NCBI GenBank assembly: GCA_019421525.1
Contig: JAHZFC010000053.1
Span: forward strand, 1 to 7,572
Length of the DNA stretch: 7,572 bases
Direction of reading: 5' to 3'
Origin: Clostridiales bacterium
GTDB taxonomy: Bacteria; Bacillota; Clostridia; Oscillospirales; Oscillospiraceae
A program made the position numbers and the translations under genes. This document shows positions 5,449 through 7,572 of this stretch, one piece after another (positions within the stretch are counted from its first letter, which is position 1; every line of letters begins with the position of its first letter). Under the pieces are notes generated by a model. It ran no database searches. It saw only the letters and a program-made list of their open reading frames with translations, and had not been told where the DNA came from.

Positions 5449-6867
5449 CTACCCTTCGCACTTCTTCCCGAACAGTGCCCAGGTGGAGCAGTCGGTGATC
5501 TCCACGTCCACGAACTGCCCGATCAGCGACTTGTCCCCGTCCAGGTGGACCAGCCGGCCGCCAGGGGTGCGGGCGGTGAGGCTGTGTCGGGGGTCGTTCC
5601 CCTCCCCGTCCACCAGGCAGCGCTGCACCGTGCCGATGTACGCCCGGTGCTTTTCCAGGGAGATGCGGTTCTGCGCCTGTACCAGCCGGTCGAAGTTGGC
5701 CGACTTCTCCTCCTTGGTCATTGGGTCGGGCAGCTCCGCGGCCGGAGTCCCCTTCCGGGGGGAGTAGAGGAGGGTGAACAGCGCGTCGAACCGGACCTCT
5801 TCCACCAGGGAGAGGGTGTCCTCGAATTCCTCGGTGGTCTCCCCGGGGAAGCCCACGATCACGTCGCTGGTGAGCACCACGTCAGGGATGCGCTGGCGCA
5901 GGGCGCGCACCTTGTCCAGGTACTGCTCCCGGGTGTAGCGGCGGTTCATGGCACTCAGCACCCGGGTGTTGCCCGACTGGAAGGGCAGGTGGATCACCGG
6001 GGCCACCTTTTCGCACCGGGCCATCACGTCGAAGAGCTTCTCGGTGGCGTCCTTGGGGTGGCTGGTCATGAACCGGAGCAGGAACTCCCCCGGGATGGCG
6101 TCGGCCATCTCCAGCAGGGCGGGGAATTCGATGTCCCGGCCCAGGTCCTTGCCGTAGGAGTTGACGTTCTGCCCCAGCAGGGTGATGTCCCTGTACCCCT
6201 CGTTCACCAGCCGGCGGATCTCATCCAGGATGGCCTCCGGCTCCCGGCTGCGCTCCCGGCCCCGGACATAGGGGACGATGCAGTAGGTGCAGAAGTTATT
6301 GCACCCGTACATGATGGACACCCAGGCCTTCACCTTGCCCGACCGGCGCACCGGCAGCCCCTCGGCGATGGCCCCCGGCACATCCGCCGTCTCGAACACC
6401 CGGCCCCGGCGCAGGTACACCCGGCGCAGCAGCTCGGGAAAGCGCCAGAGCACCTGGGGCCCGAACACCAGGTCCACATGGCGGTAGGACTGGCGGATCT
6501 TGTCCGCCACGTGTTCCTCCCGTGCCATGCAGCCGCACAGGCAGATGATCTGCCCCGGGTGGCGGCGCTTGCCGTGGACCAGGGCGCCCACGTTGCCCAG
6601 CACCCGCTGCTCGGCGTGCTCCCGGATGGCGCAGGTGTTGATGACGATCACGTCGGCGTCCTTGTCGGTGTCCGTCATCTCATAGCCCATCTCGGCCAGC
6701 ATGCCCCGCAGCAGCTCCGAATCCGCCTCGTTCTGCTGGCAGCCGTAGGTGTCCACATAGGCCAGGGGAGGCGTGTCCCGCTGGGCGTTGAGGGAGCGCA
6801 GCTCATCGCAGTATTCCTTCTGCCGGCGGATGTCCTCCTCCGGGACCACAGGGGTCTTTCGTTCCAT
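5449..6867 (-). CDS. miaB: MiaB, tRNA-2-methylthio-N6-dimethylallyladenosine synthase
   Basis: The product is 472 aa, a normal MiaB length. It is a radical SAM methylthiotransferase that converts i6A37 to ms2i6A37 in tRNAs reading codons that begin with U, helping codon-anticodon pairing and reading-frame maintenance. The N-terminal UPF0004 domain (~35-150) carries the auxiliary-cluster cysteines Cys43 (DTYGCQQNEADS), Cys79 (NTCAIREHAE) and Cys113 (CGCMA). The radical SAM domain (~180-395) has CNNFCTYC with Cys189, Cys193 and Cys196, followed by IVPYVRGRERSR. A TRAM RNA-binding domain occupies ~403-468. TSHPKD and IHLPFQSGN (292-300) are further family motifs. The ATG is preceded by GGAGGAG at 6881-6875, 7 nt away, and a promoter lies ~40 bp upstream. 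It appears monocistronic: downstream are a hairpin and repeats, with mreD 670 bp away. The usual clostridial neighbour mutS is not in this window. Confidence 0.97.
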   Translation of the reverse strand: MERKTPVVPEEDIRRQKEYCDELRSLNAQRDTPPLAYVDTYGCQQNEADSELLRGMLAEMGYEMTDTDKDADVIVINTCAIREHAEQRVLGNVGALVHGKRRHPGQIICLCGCMAREEHVADKIRQSYRHVDLVFGPQVLWRFPELLRRVYLRRGRVFETADVPGAIAEGLPVRRSGKVKAWVSIMYGCNNFCTYCIVPYVRGRERSREPEAILDEIRRLVNEGYRDITLLGQNVNSYGKDLGRDIEFPALLEMADAIPGEFLLRFMTSHPKDATEKLFDVMARCEKVAPVIHLPFQSGNTRVLSAMNRRYTREQYLDKVRALRQRIPDVVLTSDVIVGFPGETTEEFEDTLSLVEEVRFDALFTLLYSPRKGTPAAELPDPMTKEEKSANFDRLVQAQNRISLEKHRAYIGTVQRCLVDGEGNDPRHSLTARTPGGRLVHLDGDKSLIGQFVDVEITDCSTWALFGKKCEG

Positions 6868-6907
6868 GGAAATGCTCCTCCATCATCATACAGGATATTG
6901 GATAGGC

Positions 6908-6936
6908 ATTATACCATCAAATTGTAAATAAAACAA
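6908..6936 (-). promoter_or_regulatory. Extended -10 promoter for miaB
   Basis: On the minus strand a perfect TATAAT (6913-6908) is preceded by TGG, giving the extended -10 form TGnTATAAT. TTGTTT (6936-6931) stands 17 bp upstream as a weak -35. Transcription would start near 6901, giving a leader of about 34 nt containing the GGAGGAG site. Confidence 0.75.
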
Positions 6937-7007
6937 GGCGGTACAATCTGAAACCCAGCTGAATTCATAGATCTTTCAAAACACGGTCCCAATGTGTTCA
7001 AATTTTT

Positions 7008-7127
7008 ATGAGATGATCTCACCCAAGGCCGCACACCGCGGCCAGGACCCACGCCCGGGCGGAGGGCCCGCCGCCCGGACCCACACCTTCGATCACATAA
7101 AAAATGGATAAAGGAGGATCATCTCAT
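7008..7127 (+). promoter_or_regulatory. Structured leader of the lipoprotein gene with a start-covering inverted repeat
   Basis: ATGAGATGATC (7008-7018) is the exact reverse complement of GATCATCTCAT (7117-7127), which overlaps the last G of AAGGAGG (7111-7117) and the first two bases of the start codon. Between them lie two GC-rich stems: GGCCGC/GCGGCC (7028-7033 and 7039-7044 region, 5-nt loop) and CCGGGCGG (7055-7062)/CCGCCCGG (7071-7078). GGACCCAC occurs directly repeated at 7045-7052 and 7077-7084. The left arm is also part of a 13-bp palindrome, TGAGAT-G-ATCTCA (7009-7021), which could be an operator. No clear promoter is visible for this gene. Confidence 0.5.
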
Positions 7128-7572
7128 GAAACACATCACACTGCGCAGACTGCGCGCCCTGTCGCTGTCTCTTGGCCTTGTGCTCTGCTTCGGCCTGTTC
7201 GCCGGCTGCTCCTCCCAGGACAGCAGCACCAGCCAGGACCCCTCCAGTGAGGTCACCGAGAGCACCGACCCCTCTGAGGACCCCAGTGAAGCGGTCAGCG
7301 ATACCACGGGCACCGCCGATGACGGCACCGGGGAGGATACCACCAGCGGCACTTCCGACGATACCTCCGGCGTCACCGACGTGGTGGGCCAGGTGACCGC
7401 CGTGGACGGCAGCACTGTCTCCATCCAGGTCTACTCCGCCCCGGAGGGCACCGACATCGAAAGCTACGCCTCCGTGGACATGAGCCAGTATTCCGCCACT
7501 GAGGAGACCGACGAGGTGGACCTGACCGGCGCCACCATCGGCCTGGCCCAGGACGGCGCCCTCGACAGCGCC
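7126..7572 (+). CDS. Predicted secreted lipoprotein, 3' end outside the window
   Basis: An open frame runs from ATG at 7126 to the window edge (149 codons, no stop). The N-terminus is a lipoprotein signal: basic residues (MKHITLRRLR), a hydrophobic core (~11-26) and the lipobox FAGC with Cys28 as the predicted lipidated residue. Residues ~29-84 form a linker very rich in Ser, Thr, Asp, Glu and Gly, typical of cell-surface tethers in Clostridia. From ~86 a beta-rich segment begins with VVGQVTAVDGSTVSIQVY, a pattern seen in small secreted beta-barrel or DUF5666-like proteins, though I cannot assign a family. AAGGAGG (7111-7117) is 8 nt before the ATG, so the start is well supported. It is divergent from miaB, with a 258-bp shared upstream region. 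The function is unknown, and the protein should act outside the membrane. Confidence 0.85.
   Translation, partial: MKHITLRRLRALSLSLGLVLCFGLFAGCSSQDSSTSQDPSSEVTESTDPSEDPSEAVSDTTGTADDGTGEDTTSGTSDDTSGVTDVVGQVTAVDGSTVSIQVYSAPEGTDIESYASVDMSQYSATEETDEVDLTGATIGLAQDGALDSA

Noticed and set aside
5080..6927. 615-codon plus-strand open frame opposite miaB
   Set aside because: It is a shadow of miaB extended into the tandem repeats. No protein family is recognisable and no suitable ribosome site precedes it.
6942..6947. TACAAT as a -10 box for the lipoprotein gene on the plus strand
   Set aside because: The hexamer at the proper distance is AAATTG, and the nearest TTG-type box is only 14 bp away, so the promoter cannot be supported.

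Overview
The window looks like chromosomal DNA from a high-GC member of the Bacillota, class Clostridia, most likely a gut Oscillospiraceae-type organism (Flavonifractor/Lawsonibacter-like). This rests on GC-rich coding sequence with strong GGAGG-type ribosome binding sites, Bacillota-type genes (YlmH, UPF0291/YnzC, MreD followed by PBP2) and gene-free spacers packed with hairpin repeats. The genus is inferred.

Layout. Positions 1-612 hold no convincing protein gene. About 25-360 has an unusual amount of nested long-range complementarity and is read here as a candidate structured RNA of unknown family. About 351-600 is a run of back-to-back hairpins. Three plus-strand genes follow as a tight operon: ylmH (S4 RNA-binding protein, 613-1404), a DUF4177-like small protein (1406-1621) and a ynzC/UPF0291 small protein (1625-1861). 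After another hairpin cluster, a bidirectional terminator-type stem (2017-2047) separates this operon from the convergent minus-strand pair mreD-mrdA (4779 down to 2073), which overlap by 8 bp and encode elongasome cell-wall proteins. mreD has no ATG or GTG in the right place and appears to start at CTG behind a good Shine-Dalgarno sequence.

Positions 4816-5448 are gene-free and contain three tandem copies of a ~109-bp double-hairpin repeat (4861-5188). miaB (6867-5449, minus) follows, with an extended -10 promoter. The window ends with the start of a plus-strand lipoprotein gene (7126 onward, cut by the window edge). Its GC-rich leader is bracketed by an 11-bp inverted repeat whose right arm covers the start codon.

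The genes fall into translation quality and tRNA modification (ylmH, miaB), cell elongation (mreD, mrdA) and small or secreted proteins of unknown role. The protein genes are ordinary housekeeping types. The non-coding DNA is the unusual part: a branched RNA candidate and at least two families of extragenic palindromic repeats that share short exact sequences across the window.
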